A stretch of 64,000 bases of DNA from Pseudomonas lijiangensis (GCF_018968705.1 NZ_CP076668.1:5033001-5097000); one strand, 5' to 3'; counted from the stretch's first letter, positions 39,805 to 50,167 are shown. Program-made: numbers and translations. The notes: generated from the sequence alone by a model not told the origin.

Positions 39805-41121
39805 ATGGGCGAACTGCTCGATGGCATTACCGGCTGGTTGACTGCTAACCCGTCCTGGGTGGCGATAGCGATATTCGTGGTGGCATTCATCGAATGTGTC
39901 GCCATTGCCGGGATCGTCGTGCCAGGCACCGTTCTGATGTTCGCCATTGCGGCCCTGGCAGGCAGCGGCATTCTGTCGTTGAGCGAAGTCCTGCTGCTGG
40001 GCTTTCTGGGCGGCCTGTTGGGGGATGCGGTGTCGTACTTCATCGGCAAGCACTTCCATCAGAATATCCGCCAGTTGCCGGGCCTGCGTCAGCACCCGGA
40101 ATGGCTGACGGGTGCAGAAACCTATTTCCATCGCTATGGCATCGCGAGCCTGCTGGTGGGCCGCTTCATCGGCCCGTTGCGCCCGATGCTGCCGATGATT
40201 GCCGGCATGTTCGACATGCCCTTCCCGCGCTTTGCCATTGTCAGCATCATCGCCGCCGCTGGCTGGTCGATCGTTTACCTGATGCCGGGCTGGGCTGCGG
40301 GCGCCGCCATTCGCCTGCCTTTGCCGGAAGGGTTCTGGAGCGAAGCCGCCTTCGTCGGTGCAGGCCTGGCCATTCTGTTCGGGCTGAGCATCCAGGCCAG
40401 CATGCGCAAACAGCGTCATGCGACCAAGGTGATTGCAGGCCTGAGCGTGGTGATGCTGGCGGCCTTGCTGATCGGCTGGCCGTACCTGAACCATTTCGAC
40501 CAGGGCCTGATGACGCTGGTCCAGGAACATCGCAGCGCGACCGCACAGAATATCGTCCTGCTGGTCACCAGCATTGGCGACTTCAAGGCCCAACTGCTGG
40601 CGGCGGCGCTGCTGATCATTGTCCTGCTGATCGCCCGGCAATGGCGCCATGCCGCCTTCGCCCTCGCCACCACGCTGGGCACCGCCGTGGCGAACGGCAC
40701 GCTCAAGGCCTTCTTTGGTCGCGCCCGACCTGAGGTTCTGCTCGACCCGCTGACCACCTACAGCATGCCCAGCGGACACAGCTCGGCGGCGTTTGCGCTG
40801 TTCATGACCCTGGCAGTGCTGGCCGGACGCGGGCAGCCGATCAGACTGCGCCTGAGCTGGCTGCTGCTGGGCGGCGTTCCGGCGCTGGCGATTGCCTTGT
40901 CACGGGTTTATCTGGGGGTTCACTGGCCAACGGATATCCTGGCCGGGATGATGCTGGCGTTCTGTATCTGCGCCGCGAGCCTGACCCTGATCCAGCATCA
41001 GACGCCATTGCCGGCCATGTCGGCAAAAGTGTGGTGGCTGATCGTGCCGGCCATCACCGGCCTGCTGGGCATCTTTGCGGTCAATGCCCTGGCTCATGCG
41101 ACGTTGCGGTATCAGTATTGA
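39805..41121 (+). CDS. DedA-PAP2 fusion membrane protein
   Basis: The 438-residue protein joins an N-terminal DedA/SNARE-associated domain (about 1-190; GRFIGPLRPMLPMIAGMFDM) to a C-terminal PAP2 lipid phosphatase domain (about 230-430). The phosphatase motifs are complete: KAFFGRARP, PSGHSSA and SRVYLGVHWPTD. DedA proteins act in lipid-carrier flipping, and PAP2 enzymes dephosphorylate undecaprenyl pyrophosphate or phospholipids, so the fusion could recycle a lipid carrier. That function is inference. It starts 3 bp after the aag stop. Confidence 0.92.
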   Translation: MGELLDGITGWLTANPSWVAIAIFVVAFIECVAIAGIVVPGTVLMFAIAALAGSGILSLSEVLLLGFLGGLLGDAVSYFIGKHFHQNIRQLPGLRQHPEWLTGAETYFHRYGIASLLVGRFIGPLRPMLPMIAGMFDMPFPRFAIVSIIAAAGWSIVYLMPGWAAGAAIRLPLPEGFWSEAAFVGAGLAILFGLSIQASMRKQRHATKVIAGLSVVMLAALLIGWPYLNHFDQGLMTLVQEHRSATAQNIVLLVTSIGDFKAQLLAAALLIIVLLIARQWRHAAFALATTLGTAVANGTLKAFFGRARPEVLLDPLTTYSMPSGHSSAAFALFMTLAVLAGRGQPIRLRLSWLLLGGVPALAIALSRVYLGVHWPTDILAGMMLAFCICAASLTLIQHQTPLPAMSAKVWWLIVPAITGLLGIFAVNALAHATLRYQY

Positions 41122-41143
41122 TAGCGGGCTTTCGCATCACTTT

Positions 41144-41230
41144 GTGGGAGGCAGCTTGCTGGCGACTTCAGCGTACGACGCAGAATATCTGCCAATCTCA
41201 GGCATTTTTCGCCAGCAAGCTGCCTCCCAC
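41144..41230. repeat. REP pair, GTGGGAGGCAGCTTGC class
   Basis: Two perfect 22-bp inverted arms (41144-41165 and 41209-41230) are separated by 43 bp. The same arm sequence recurs at 53250-53304 and as a single copy at 59669. Confidence 0.88.
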
Positions 41231-41278
41231 ACGTATTGTTTGTGCCTTAACTGATCGGCATTAGAATGGAGCGCGAAA

Positions 41279-41869
41279 TCAGGCCTGCAAGTCGCCCTGC
41301 ATTTCATCGAGCAACTCCTGGATTGCATCCAGGCGCTCCTCGGGGTCGTCGATTTTCAGCAGTTCGATCTTGTCCTGCTCGGTAAAGGGCAGCAGGTAGG
41401 CCAGTTGATTGGCCAGTGATTGCTGACCGCTGGCCTCAAGCCCCATGTTCAGGGAAGCCACCATCGGGTGCTCTCCCAAGGCTTCGAGCAAGGCGACCAG
41501 ATCGGCGTCCTCCTCCTGCAACGGCCGATCCTGCCGCTCGTCCAGCCACTGGATTTCGGCCAGCAACGACTGGTCCCGCTGCACGGTGGCGTCGGTCACC
41601 CGAAAACGCCGTCCGCCGACGACGCGAATCCCCAGCAGGCCGTTTTCCTGCTGCTGGAAGTCGGTGACCAGCGCTTCACAGCCGATCAGCGAATAACCTT
41701 CAGGCGCCATGCCGACTTCGCTGCCATGGGTGATGCACACCACGCCGAAGCCCTCTCCCTGTTTCATGCAGCGGCTAACCATGTCCAGATAGCGCGCCTC
41801 GAACAACTGCAGGTCGAGCACACAACCGGGAAACAGCACAGCATTGAGTGGAAACAGTGGCAACGTCAT
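41279..41869 (-). CDS. Lon N-terminal (LonN) domain protein
   Basis: The 196-residue protein is a stand-alone Lon substrate-binding domain without ATPase or protease parts. It opens LPLFPLNAVLFPGCVLDLQLFEARYL, the Lon-N hallmark. Such proteins are common in Pseudomonas; their role is not established. A helical C-terminus (LLKIDDPEERLDAIQELLDEM) is typical of the family. Confidence 0.9.
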   Translation of the reverse strand: MTLPLFPLNAVLFPGCVLDLQLFEARYLDMVSRCMKQGEGFGVVCITHGSEVGMAPEGYSLIGCEALVTDFQQQENGLLGIRVVGGRRFRVTDATVQRDQSLLAEIQWLDERQDRPLQEEDADLVALLEALGEHPMVASLNMGLEASGQQSLANQLAYLLPFTEQDKIELLKIDDPEERLDAIQELLDEMQGDLQA

Positions 41870-41881
41870 AAATAAGTACCC

Positions 41882-42598
41882 TTAAACAGCCAAAGACACG
41901 GCCAACGGCAGAAACAATGCAGTTGCAACACCCATCAGGCTCATTGCCAAGGCAGCAAACGCGCCCGCCTCCTCACCTTCCTGCAAGGCCAGCGAGGTTC
42001 CCACCGCATGGGCGGTAAGCCCCAGCGCCATGCCGCGGGCCGCATGATTGTGCACCCGCGCCAATGACAACAGGCCCGGTCCGAAAATGGCACCGAACAC
42101 ACCAGTAATCAAGACGAACACCGCAGCCAGCGCCGCAACGCCACCAATCTGTTCAGCCACCAGCATGGCAATCGGCGAGGTGACCGACTTGGGCGCCATG
42201 GTCATCAGGATCATGTGATCAGCACCCAGCAACCAACCCAGGGACAGGCACAGGCCGGTGGCAAAAACACCACCAATCACCAGCGTAGTTAAGGTTGGCC
42301 ACAACAACTGCCGAATCCGCCGCAGATTCAGATAAAGCGGCACTGCCAGCGCCACCGTGGCCGGCCCCAGGAGAATGCCCAGGATCTCGGTGCTTTTGCG
42401 GTACTCGGTGTAATCCAGGCCGCAAGTGAACAGGATGCCGATCACGACCACCATCGAAACCAGCACCGGCTGCAGAAACAGCCAGCGGGTTTTCTCATAA
42501 GCGGCCATCGCCAGCTGATAGGCGCCCAGCGTGATGGCGATGCCAAACAGAGGATGATGAATCACCGACATCCAGGCCCCGTGCCAATCCAGGTTCAT
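41882..42598 (-). CDS. lrgB: LrgB/CidB-family membrane protein
   Basis: The 238-residue protein has about seven membrane helices and the LrgB core KSVTSPIAMLVAEQIGG and AHAVGTSLALQEGEEAGAF. LrgAB/CidAB pairs affect murein hydrolase activity, lysis and pyruvate uptake in other bacteria. Its start overlaps lrgA by 4 bp. Confidence 0.92.
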   Translation of the reverse strand: MNLDWHGAWMSVIHHPLFGIAITLGAYQLAMAAYEKTRWLFLQPVLVSMVVVIGILFTCGLDYTEYRKSTEILGILLGPATVALAVPLYLNLRRIRQLLWPTLTTLVIGGVFATGLCLSLGWLLGADHMILMTMAPKSVTSPIAMLVAEQIGGVAALAAVFVLITGVFGAIFGPGLLSLARVHNHAARGMALGLTAHAVGTSLALQEGEEAGAFAALAMSLMGVATALFLPLAVSLAV

Positions 42599-42957
42599 GG
42601 CTGCTCCTGACGGCGCGCCTGACGCTCGATGAGTTTCTGCATCAGCCAGCCGACAAAGGTCAGCGAAACGATCAGCGACAGAAAGAGGGTGCCAAAGATG
42701 GCCCAGAAGTCCTCGGCAATGGCAGAGGCATAAACCATCACGCCCACCGCAGGCGGCACCAGCAGCAGCGGCAGGTAACGCAACAGGCTGCTGGCGGCGA
42801 TGCTGATGGGCTCGCTCACTTCACCGCGCCAGATCAGGTACACGATCATGAAGACCAGCCCGATGATCGGCCCCGGCAGTATCGACAAGAACAGATGATT
42901 GAGCGCCGTCCCCAGCAATTGGAACAGCACCAGCCACGTCAGACCCCGTAACAGCAT
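42595..42957 (-). CDS. lrgA: LrgA/CidA-family holin-like protein
   Basis: The 120-residue protein has four predicted membrane helices and the family signature LPGPIIGLVFM followed by LLRYLPLLLVPPAVGVM. The C-terminal tail is basic. It is co-transcribed with lrgB. No LytTR-type regulator gene lies nearby. Confidence 0.92.
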   Translation of the reverse strand: MLLRGLTWLVLFQLLGTALNHLFLSILPGPIIGLVFMIVYLIWRGEVSEPISIAASSLLRYLPLLLVPPAVGVMVYASAIAEDFWAIFGTLFLSLIVSLTFVGWLMQKLIERQARRQEQP

Positions 42958-43162
42958 GGGAACTCCAGAAAATAAATGAACCCGGTGAATTCACGGCGCC
43001 ATTATAAACACGCTGCGTTCAACGCTATGGACAGGTATTCGCCTGCAAGGAGTCACTTGACCAACCGGCAACCCTCTGCTGATCTTGTCACTCGCCCGAC
43101 AGGGAATGCCCCGCACGGAGTCGGGCATCAAGGTGTAAAACCGAAAGATCAAGGAGAGTGAC

Positions 43163-43618
43163 ATGCCTTTTGTACCTGCTACAGAGCTCAAGAACTACAT
43201 CGGCAAGGAACTGGGACGTTCCGAATGGCTGACCATCGATCAGGAACGCATCAATCTGTTCGCTGAAGCAACCGGCGATTTCCAGTTCATTCATGTCGAT
43301 CCGGTCAAGGCAGCAAAAACTCCTTTTGGCGGCACCATCGCCCACGGCCTGCTATCGCTCTCGCTGATCCCCAAACTGATGGGCGATCTGCTGGTTATGC
43401 CCGAAGGCCTGAAGATGGTGGTCAACTATGGCCTGGACAGCGTGCGTTTCGTCCAGCCAGTGAAGGTCGACTCACGGGTGCGCCTGAAAGTGGAACTCAC
43501 TGACGTCACGGAGAAAAAACCGGGGCAATGGCTGCTCAAGGCCACGGCCACCATGGAGATCGATGGCCAGGAAAAACCGGCCTTTGTCGCAGAGCCTTTG
43601 ACCCTGTGCTTTGTGTAA
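43163..43618 (+). CDS. phaJ4: MaoC-family (R)-enoyl-CoA hydratase, PhaJ4-like
   Basis: The 151-residue hot-dog-fold protein carries the hydratase-2 motif region FAEATGDFQFIHVDPVKA with the catalytic Asp and His, and the FGGTIAHGLLSLSLIP segment. Enzymes of this type convert enoyl-CoA from beta-oxidation to (R)-3-hydroxyacyl-CoA. The neighbourhood (lrgAB on one side, MORN/C13 gene on the other) matches PA4015, known as PhaJ4. Substrate range is inferred only. AAGGAG precedes the ATG. Confidence 0.85.
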   Translation: MPFVPATELKNYIGKELGRSEWLTIDQERINLFAEATGDFQFIHVDPVKAAKTPFGGTIAHGLLSLSLIPKLMGDLLVMPEGLKMVVNYGLDSVRFVQPVKVDSRVRLKVELTDVTEKKPGQWLLKATATMEIDGQEKPAFVAEPLTLCFV

Positions 43619-43746
43619 TCCCGCTGAAACATGAAACAGTCGTAACAGACTGTTTCACCCCTATTACTCGCTGCGGCATACTCCCACCGGTGTGACACCA
43701 ATATCTGCTCAAGCAGAGTCACGGACCAACTCTCTTGGGATCTTAA

Positions 43747-45471
43747 ATGCGCGCGCTTGCTCCTCTGGCTCTGACCCTTCTGATCGCTGGCTGCGGCGAC
43801 AGCGAATCCCTGTTGCCGCCCGATGGCCTGCTGCCCGACGGCGGACGCTACCGTGGCGATCTGGTCAATGGCCGCTTGCAGGGCGAAGGCCGTATCGACT
43901 ATCCCAATGGCAGTTGGTACGCCGGCCAGTTCGAGAATGGTCTGCGCCATGGTCGCGGCGAATGGCATGCCAGTAACGGCGACATTTACAAAGGCCAGTT
44001 CGAACACGGCATGTTTCAAGGTCAGGGCAAGCTGACCACTGCAGGCGGGACGTACGTCGGCGGCTTCAAGCTCGGCCGCCGGGATGGCGAAGGCACCTGG
44101 CAGGAAAAAGGCGTGCTCTACAGAGGTCATTTCAAGGACGGTCAATACGATGGTCCCGGACGCCTCGAGATGGAAGACGGCAGCCAGTTCCAGGGCCAGT
44201 TCGCCCAGGGCAAACCCAATGGCGAAGGCGTGCGCACCGATGCCAGCGGCAATCAGTTCAGCGGCCCGTTCGTCAACGGTCAGCTCCAGGGTAACGGTAG
44301 CTTCGCCAGTGCCGATGGCGATCACTACATCGGCGGCTTTCGCAACAACCTGCTCGACGGCGATGGCCGCTACGAGAACAGCGATGGCGATGTCTGGAAC
44401 GGCCAGTTCAAGGAAGGGGCGCTGACCGGCCCGGGCGAACTGATCGGATCGGACGGCAGCCGCTACAAAGGCCACTTCAACAATTGGCAGTTTTCCGGCG
44501 AAGGCCATCTGCAACTGGCAGATGGCAGCCACTACGTCGGCCAGTTCGCCAATGACACCTACCAAGGCCCCGGCGTGCTGACGTCCGCCGACGGGACCGA
44601 ACTGCGCGGAGTCTGGGCCAACGGTCAGCGGATTCGCGACGCTCAGGGCAAGTTGCTGCCCGATCCACTGGAAGCCGGCCTGCTCGCCCAGGGCCCGTTA
44701 CTGGACAAGGCGCTGGCCGCCGTTCCCGCCTCGACACCCGGCCTGGAGCTGTACAGCCTGGTGGTGGCCGGTGACGGCAAGCAGAGCGTGTTCATGCGCG
44801 AAGCCGATTACGTCAACAACCTGCTGGCGTCGAGGTTTGGCGCTTCAGGGCAAATCAGCCTGGTCAATCATCGCGATCACATGATCGACCGCACTCTGGC
44901 GACCCGCGAATCCATCAGCCGTGCCGCCCAGACCCTGGCGCAACGCAGCGGCCCGGAAGACCTGGTGTTCATTTACCTGACCAGCCATGGCACTCAGGAT
45001 CATGAACTGGTGCTCGATCAGCCGCGCCTGTCACTGGCGGATCTGCCTGCCGATGCACTGGCCGCAGCACTGGCACCGCTGAAAGACCGCGACAAGATCA
45101 TCGTGATTTCTTCCTGTTACTCGGGAGGCTTCATCCCCGACCTCAAGGACGAGCGAACCCTGGTCATGACGGCCTCGCGAGCGGACCGTGTATCGTTCGG
45201 CTGTTCGGAGGAAGCAGACTTCACTTATTTCGGAGATGCACTATTTGCCAGGGCGCTGGTCGAAACCGATGACCTGCAACAAGCTTTCAACGAGGCAAAA
45301 GCGTATGTCGCGCAGCGCGAAATCGAGGATGATTTCGAGGCTTCCGAACCGCAGATATGGGCACCCAAGGGCGTCATTGCCCGCTGGCAACTGTTACGCA
45401 AGAATCAGGCAGAACGAGCGCTGAATACGACGTTGAATCGCAAGGAAGCGAAGACCTCCACTAGCCGCTAG
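43747..45471 (+). CDS. MORN-repeat lipoprotein with C13 (legumain-like) peptidase domain
   Basis: The 574-residue protein starts with a lipoprotein signal (lipobox IAGC, Cys16). It then has about eleven full 23-residue MORN repeats (about 34-285; typical unit YKGQFEHGMFQGQGKL) and a C-terminal Peptidase_C13 domain (about 325-545). The C13 dyad is visible as the histidine in YLTSHGTQDHEL and the cysteine in VISSCYSGGFIPD. It is predicted to be anchored in the outer membrane facing the periplasm. The role is unknown; MORN repeats often bind lipid or protein. An equivalent gene is recalled in P. aeruginosa. Confidence 0.9.
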   Translation: MRALAPLALTLLIAGCGDSESLLPPDGLLPDGGRYRGDLVNGRLQGEGRIDYPNGSWYAGQFENGLRHGRGEWHASNGDIYKGQFEHGMFQGQGKLTTAGGTYVGGFKLGRRDGEGTWQEKGVLYRGHFKDGQYDGPGRLEMEDGSQFQGQFAQGKPNGEGVRTDASGNQFSGPFVNGQLQGNGSFASADGDHYIGGFRNNLLDGDGRYENSDGDVWNGQFKEGALTGPGELIGSDGSRYKGHFNNWQFSGEGHLQLADGSHYVGQFANDTYQGPGVLTSADGTELRGVWANGQRIRDAQGKLLPDPLEAGLLAQGPLLDKALAAVPASTPGLELYSLVVAGDGKQSVFMREADYVNNLLASRFGASGQISLVNHRDHMIDRTLATRESISRAAQTLAQRSGPEDLVFIYLTSHGTQDHELVLDQPRLSLADLPADALAAALAPLKDRDKIIVISSCYSGGFIPDLKDERTLVMTASRADRVSFGCSEEADFTYFGDALFARALVETDDLQQAFNEAKAYVAQREIEDDFEASEPQIWAPKGVIARWQLLRKNQAERALNTTLNRKEAKTSTSR

Positions 45472-45498
45472 GCTATTCAGTATCAAGGGAGAAACACT

Positions 45499-46140
45499 AT
45501 GTACTTGACGCCGCAACACATCCTGCTTGCAGGGGCAACCGGACTCACAGGCGAACACTTGCTGGATCGTCTGCTCAACGAACCCACCGTCAGCCGCGTG
45601 CTGGCCCCGACCCGTCGCCCATTGGCCGCCCACTCCCGCCTGGAAAACCCGGTGGGCGAACTGCACAGCCTTTTACCCACCCTGGGCGGCAAAGTGGATA
45701 TCGCGTTCTGCTGCCTGGGCACCACTATCAAACAGGCAGGCTCGCAAGAGGCCTTCCGCGCCATCGACCTGAATATGGTACTGGCCGTGGGTGAACGTGC
45801 CCGCGAACTGGGTGCGCGGCATTTTCTGGTGATCAGCGCCATCGGCGCCGATGCCCGGTCCAGCGTGTTCTACAACCGCACCAAGGGTGAAATGGAAGAA
45901 GCCCTGCGAGCGCAGGACTGGCCGCAACTGACCATCGCCCGCCCGGCCCTGCTGGTAGGCAACCGCACGGAAACCCGCTGGGCCGAACAGCTCGCCGCAC
46001 CGATTGCCAAACTGCTGCCCGGCAAATACGGCGCCATCGAAGCCTGCAGCCTGGCTCGCGCCATGTGGCGGCTGGCCCTGGAAGAACAGGATGGTGTGCG
46101 GGTTGTGGAGTCGGATGAGTTGCGCAAGTTGGGGAAATGA
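45499..46140 (+). CDS. NAD(P)-binding Rossmann protein (TIP30/HTATIP2-like)
   Basis: The 213-residue protein is an atypical short-chain dehydrogenase of the NAD(P)H-binding family. The dinucleotide motif is [14 protein letters not shown], and the YxxxK-type site appears as [13 protein letters not shown] after [11 protein letters not shown]. The substrate is unknown. It follows the MORN/C13 gene by 27 bp and may share its transcript. Confidence 0.85.
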   Translation: MYLTPQHILLAGATGLTGEHLLDRLLNEPTVSRVLAPTRRPLAAHSRLENPVGELHSLLPTLGGKVDIAFCCLGTTIKQAGSQEAFRAIDLNMVLAVGERARELGARHFLVISAIGADARSSVFYNRTKGEMEEALRAQDWPQLTIARPALLVGNRTETRWAEQLAAPIAKLLPGKYGAIEACSLARAMWRLALEEQDGVRVVESDELRKLGK

Positions 46141-46149
46141 CAACCATTG

Positions 46150-46175
46150 GTTCGCGAATGAATTCGCTCCCACAA
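46150..46175. repeat. Single REP half-unit
   Basis: One copy of the GTTCGCGAATGAATTCGCTCCCAC sequence class lies just after the Rossmann gene without an inverted partner nearby. Confidence 0.65.
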
Positions 46176-46195
46176 GGGGGAAGTCGCGAAAAAAA

Positions 46196-46480
46196 TCAGA
46201 GCCCTCCCTGGGCCTGATAGCCAACCCCCAGCGCAGTCAGCAGAGACAACGGCAACAACAGGGTGTCGAGCAATGCGCTGGCGGGTAAATCCAGGGCCGG
46301 GTACTCAGGTGCTTCGGCGCCGAACCGGTCCTTCTCGCAGCAACCGCCTTGCATCGCATACAGATCGAGTCGTGTACCGGCATACACGACAGGCGCGCCC
46401 GGCTGAGCCGCATCCAGCGTCCTGACCGTCGCGCAGCCTGTCATGAGCAGCGCGACGGCGATCAGCAGCAGCTTATTCAT
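46196..46480 (-). CDS. YceK/YidQ-family lipoprotein
   Basis: The 94-residue lipoprotein has a signal ending MTGC and the YceK/YidQ-like segments [11 protein letters not shown] and [21 protein letters not shown]. The function of the family is unknown. The start at 46480 ([11 protein letters not shown]) overlaps the end of ubiX by 8 bp, so the gene is the tail of an mpl-ubiX-yceK transcript. Confidence 0.85.
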   Translation of the reverse strand: MNKLLLIAVALLMTGCATVRTLDAAQPGAPVVYAGTRLDLYAMQGGCCEKDRFGAEAPEYPALDLPASALLDTLLLPLSLLTALGVGYQAQGGL

Positions 46481-47102
46481 CACTCCCCATGTGATGCTCA
46501 CCCCAACGCGGCAACATGTCCTGAGGGATGTTCAACAGGTTGAGGATCCGCGCAACCACGAAATCCACCAGATCGTCGATGGTCTGCGGCTGATGATAGA
46601 AGCCGGGAGAGGCAGGCAGGATCACCGCCCCCATGTTCGACAGCTTGAGCATGTTTTCCAGGTGAATGCTGGAGAACGGCGCTTCACGCGGCACCAGAAT
46701 CAACTGGCGGCGCTCCTTCAAGGTGACATCCGCCGCACGCTCGATCAGGTTGTTGCAGGCACCGCTGGCAATGGCCGACAAAGACCCCGTTGAACACGGC
46801 ACCACCACCATCGCGCTGGGCGAACCCGAGCCCGAGGCCACCGGCGACATCCAGTCATCGCGGCCATAGACGCGAATCTGCCCGGCCGTCGCGCCGGTGT
46901 ATTCGGTCAGAAACGCCTGCATCATCGCGGGCTTGGGCGGCAGCCTCACGTCGGTTTCAGTCGCCATCACCAGTTGCGCGGCCTTGGAGATCAGAAAGTG
47001 GACTTCCCGGTCTTCACGCACCAGACAATCCAGCAGGCGCAAACCGTACTGGGCGCCCGAAGCACCGGTCATGGCCAGGGTAATGCGCTCGGGCCCGCTC
47101 AT
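46473..47102 (-). CDS. ubiX: Flavin prenyltransferase UbiX
   Basis: The 209-residue enzyme makes prenylated FMN, the cofactor of UbiD decarboxylase in ubiquinone synthesis. Family segments are [54 protein letters not shown] and [11 protein letters not shown]. It overlaps mpl by 4 bp. Confidence 0.96.
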   Translation of the reverse strand: MSGPERITLAMTGASGAQYGLRLLDCLVREDREVHFLISKAAQLVMATETDVRLPPKPAMMQAFLTEYTGATAGQIRVYGRDDWMSPVASGSGSPSAMVVVPCSTGSLSAIASGACNNLIERAADVTLKERRQLILVPREAPFSSIHLENMLKLSNMGAVILPASPGFYHQPQTIDDLVDFVVARILNLLNIPQDMLPRWGEHHMGSDE

Positions 47103-48448
47103 TTCAGGGCCTCGGCCAGCTTGCCATGCAGGCCGCCAAAGCCACCGTTGCTCATGATCACCACATGAGTACCGGGCTGAGCCTGGCTTTTGACCCGCTC
47201 GATGATCCCTTCAAGAGAATCGCTGACGATGGAAGGCACTGTGCATTGCGCAGCGGTCGCGGCCAGGTCCCAGCCCAGATTGGCCGGTGCATACCAGACC
47301 ACCTGATCAGCCTGCTGCACGCTTTCCGGCAGACCATCGCGGTGCGCGCCAAGCTTCATGGAGTTGGAGCGCGGTTCGATAATGGCGATCACCGGCGCAT
47401 CGGCAACTTTCTTGCGCAGGCCGTCGAGGGTGGTGGCGATGGCCGTCGGGTGGTGAGCGAAGTCGTCATAGATAGTGATGCCGCGAACCTCTGCGACTTT
47501 CTCCATGCGGCGTTTCACGCTCTTGAAAGCACTCAGCGCCTCGACGCCCTGCGCAGGCACCACACCGACGTGTCGCGCTGCCGCCAGGGTCGCCAGGGCA
47601 TTGGCAACGTTGTGCTGCCCGGTCATGTCCCACTCGACCACGCCTTGAAGCTGCCCCTCGAACAGCACTTCAAAACGCGAGCCGTCTTCACTCAGCAGAC
47701 GTGCCTGCCACTGGCCGTTCTGGCCTGTGGTTTGTACCGGCGTCCAGCAACCCATTTCAACGACACGCTGCAAGGCAGGCTCGGTGGTCGGGTGAATCAC
47801 CAGCCCTTCGCTCGGGATGGTACGCACCAGATGGTGGAACTGCCGCTCGATGGCTGGCAGATCAGGGAAGATATCCGCGTGATCGAACTCAAGGTTATTG
47901 AGGATCGCGGTACGCGGGCGGTAATGGACGAACTTGGAGCGCTTGTCGAAAAAGGCGCTGTCGTATTCGTCAGCCTCGACCACGAAGAACGGCGTGCCGC
48001 CCAGTCGCGCAGACACCGCGAAGTTCTGCGGAATGCCGCCGATCAGGAAGCCCGGGCTCATGCCCGCATGCTCGAGCACCCAGGCCAGCATGCTGCTGGT
48101 GGTGGTCTTGCCGTGCGTACCGGCAACGGCCAGTACCCAGCGGCCCTGCAATACATGGTCGGCCAGCCACTGCGGGCCGGAAACATAAGGCAAACCTTTA
48201 TTCAGCACATACTCGACTGCCGGGTTGCCACGCGACAGCGCATTGCCGACCACCACCAGATCCGGTGCCGGGTCGAGTTGGGCGGGATCATAGCCCTGAG
48301 TCAACTCGATGCCCTGAGCCTCCAGCTGGGTGCTCATCGGCGGGTAGACGTTGGCGTCGGAGCCCGTGACGCGATGCCCCAGCTCTTTGGCGAGTACCGC
48401 CAGCGAGCCCATGAACGTGCCGCAGATACCAAGGATATGAATATGCAT
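47099..48448 (-). CDS. mpl: Murein-peptide ligase Mpl
   Basis: The 449-residue Mur-ligase-family enzyme attaches the recycled tripeptide to UDP-MurNAc. The ATP motif is [18 protein letters not shown], with the Mur ligase C-terminal domain segment [11 protein letters not shown]. The N-terminal Rossmann domain opens [14 protein letters not shown]. It is divergent from the aldehyde dehydrogenase gene. No regulator gene lies in the 192-bp gap. Confidence 0.96.
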   Translation of the reverse strand: MHIHILGICGTFMGSLAVLAKELGHRVTGSDANVYPPMSTQLEAQGIELTQGYDPAQLDPAPDLVVVGNALSRGNPAVEYVLNKGLPYVSGPQWLADHVLQGRWVLAVAGTHGKTTTSSMLAWVLEHAGMSPGFLIGGIPQNFAVSARLGGTPFFVVEADEYDSAFFDKRSKFVHYRPRTAILNNLEFDHADIFPDLPAIERQFHHLVRTIPSEGLVIHPTTEPALQRVVEMGCWTPVQTTGQNGQWQARLLSEDGSRFEVLFEGQLQGVVEWDMTGQHNVANALATLAAARHVGVVPAQGVEALSAFKSVKRRMEKVAEVRGITIYDDFAHHPTAIATTLDGLRKKVADAPVIAIIEPRSNSMKLGAHRDGLPESVQQADQVVWYAPANLGWDLAATAAQCTVPSIVSDSLEGIIERVKSQAQPGTHVVIMSNGGFGGLHGKLAEALK

Positions 48449-48563
48449 GATGACCTCTTATAACATCCGCGCAGGGTAGCTCAGGACCGCTGAAATGGCA
48501 CCCGGTCTTTGTCCGGTCGTGCAAAAGCCCGTGCCTGAATTTCATTCCCGAAGCGGGTATAAA

Positions 48564-48579
48564 TGGCCTACTCTTGGCT
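48564..48579 (+). promoter_or_regulatory. Sigma-54 promoter of the aldehyde dehydrogenase gene
   Basis: The sequence TGGCCTACTCTTGGCT has the invariant GG (48565-48566) and GC (48577-48578) at the correct -24/-12 spacing. It lies 61 bp before the ATG. Ethanolamine genes in P. aeruginosa are known to need RpoN. Confidence 0.7.
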
Positions 48580-48640
48580 ACTCTCTGCCACAGGTTTGAC
48601 CACGCTGAATTCCCCACAACAAGAATCAGGAGACTTCACC

Positions 48641-50161
48641 ATGCGTTACGCACATCCCGGTACCGAAGGCGCGCTCATCAACTTCAAGGAACGCTACGGT
48701 AACTACATCGGCGGCGAGTTCGTCGCGCCGGTCAAAGGCCAGTACTTCACCAACACCTCGCCTATCACCGGCAAACCCATCGCAGAATTCCCCCGCTCCA
48801 CCGCAGAAGATATCGACAAGGCGCTGGATGCCGCCCACGCCGCTGCGCCGGGCTGGGGCACGACCTCCGTGCAAGAGCGTTCGCTGACGCTGCTGAAAAT
48901 TGCAGATCGCATCGAAGCCAACCTCGAAAAACTGGCCATCACCGAAACCTGGGACAACGGCAAGGCCGTTCGTGAAACCCTGAACGCCGACATCCCGCTG
49001 GCAGTCGACCATTTCCGCTACTTCGCTGGCGTCCTGCGCGCCCAGGAAGGCAGCGCGGCAGAGATCGACGGCAATACCGTGGCGTATCACATCCACGAAC
49101 CGCTGGGCGTGGTCGGCCAGATCATCCCGTGGAACTTCCCGATCCTGATGGCCGCCTGGAAACTCGCGCCAGCCCTGGCAGCCGGCAACTGCATCGTGCT
49201 CAAGCCCGCCGAGCAAACGCCACTGGGCATCAGCGTACTGGTCGAGCTGATCGGCGACCTGCTGCCACCCGGCGTGCTGAACATCGTCCAGGGTTATGGC
49301 CGCGAAGCGGGGGAAGCGCTGGCCAGCAGCAAGCGCATCGCCAAGATCGCCTTTACCGGCTCCACGCCGGTGGGTTCGCACATCATGAAACTGGCGGCGG
49401 ACAACATCATTCCGTCCACCGTGGAGCTGGGCGGCAAGTCGCCGAACATCTTCTTTGAAGACATCATGAGCGCCGAGCCGGAGTTCATCGAAAAAGCTGC
49501 CGAAGGCGTGGTGCTGGCGTTCTTCAACCAGGGCGAAGTCTGCACCTGCCCTTCCCGTGCGCTGGTTCAGGAATCCATCTATCCACAATTCATGGAAGCG
49601 GTGCTGAAGAAGGTCCTGAAGATCAAACGCGGCGACCCGCTGGACACCGACACCATGGTCGGCGCGCAGGCCTCACAGCAGCAATTCGACAAGATCCTCT
49701 CGTACCTTGAAATTGCCCAGTCCGAAGGCGCCGAGCTGCTGACCGGCGGCAAGGTGGAAAAACTGGAAGGCGATCTGGCGACCGGCTACTACATCCAGCC
49801 GACGCTGCTCAAAGGCAACAACAAGATGCGCGTCTTCCAGGAAGAAATCTTCGGCCCGGTGGTCAGCGTCACGACCTTCAAGGACGAAGCCGAAGCACTG
49901 GCCATCGCCAACGACACCGAGTTCGGCCTGGGTGCCGGTGTATGGACCCGCGACATCAACCGCGCCTACCGCGTAGGCCGTGCCATCAAGGCCGGTCGTG
50001 TCTGGACCAACTGCTACCACCTGTATCCGGCGCATGCGGCGTTCGGTGGTTACAAAAAGTCCGGCGTGGGTCGCGAAACCCATAAAGTGGCGCTGGAGCA
50101 TTATCAGCAGACCAAAAACCTGCTGGTGAGCTACGACACCAATCCGTTGGGCTTCTTCTGA
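48641..50161 (+). CDS. exaC: NAD-dependent aldehyde dehydrogenase (ExaC-like)
   Basis: The 506-residue dehydrogenase oxidises acetaldehyde, the product of ethanolamine ammonia-lyase, to acetate. Motifs are [11 protein letters not shown] for NAD binding, VELGGKSPN with the catalytic glutamate, and [11 protein letters not shown] with the catalytic cysteine. The C-terminal segment [10 protein letters not shown] is typical of the group. The ATG at 48641 follows CAGGAGA; the frame is open to 48563, which is within the promoter. It precedes eutB, which supports the acetaldehyde role. Confidence 0.93.
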   Translation: MRYAHPGTEGALINFKERYGNYIGGEFVAPVKGQYFTNTSPITGKPIAEFPRSTAEDIDKALDAAHAAAPGWGTTSVQERSLTLLKIADRIEANLEKLAITETWDNGKAVRETLNADIPLAVDHFRYFAGVLRAQEGSAAEIDGNTVAYHIHEPLGVVGQIIPWNFPILMAAWKLAPALAAGNCIVLKPAEQTPLGISVLVELIGDLLPPGVLNIVQGYGREAGEALASSKRIAKIAFTGSTPVGSHIMKLAADNIIPSTVELGGKSPNIFFEDIMSAEPEFIEKAAEGVVLAFFNQGEVCTCPSRALVQESIYPQFMEAVLKKVLKIKRGDPLDTDTMVGAQASQQQFDKILSYLEIAQSEGAELLTGGKVEKLEGDLATGYYIQPTLLKGNNKMRVFQEEIFGPVVSVTTFKDEAEALAIANDTEFGLGAGVWTRDINRAYRVGRAIKAGRVWTNCYHLYPAHAAFGGYKKSGVGRETHKVALEHYQQTKNLLVSYDTNPLGFF

Positions 50162-50167
50162 TTGGTT

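Noticed and set aside
46150..46175. Half REP read as a terminator for the Rossmann gene
   Set aside because: It has no inverted partner and no T-run, so no stable hairpin can be supported.
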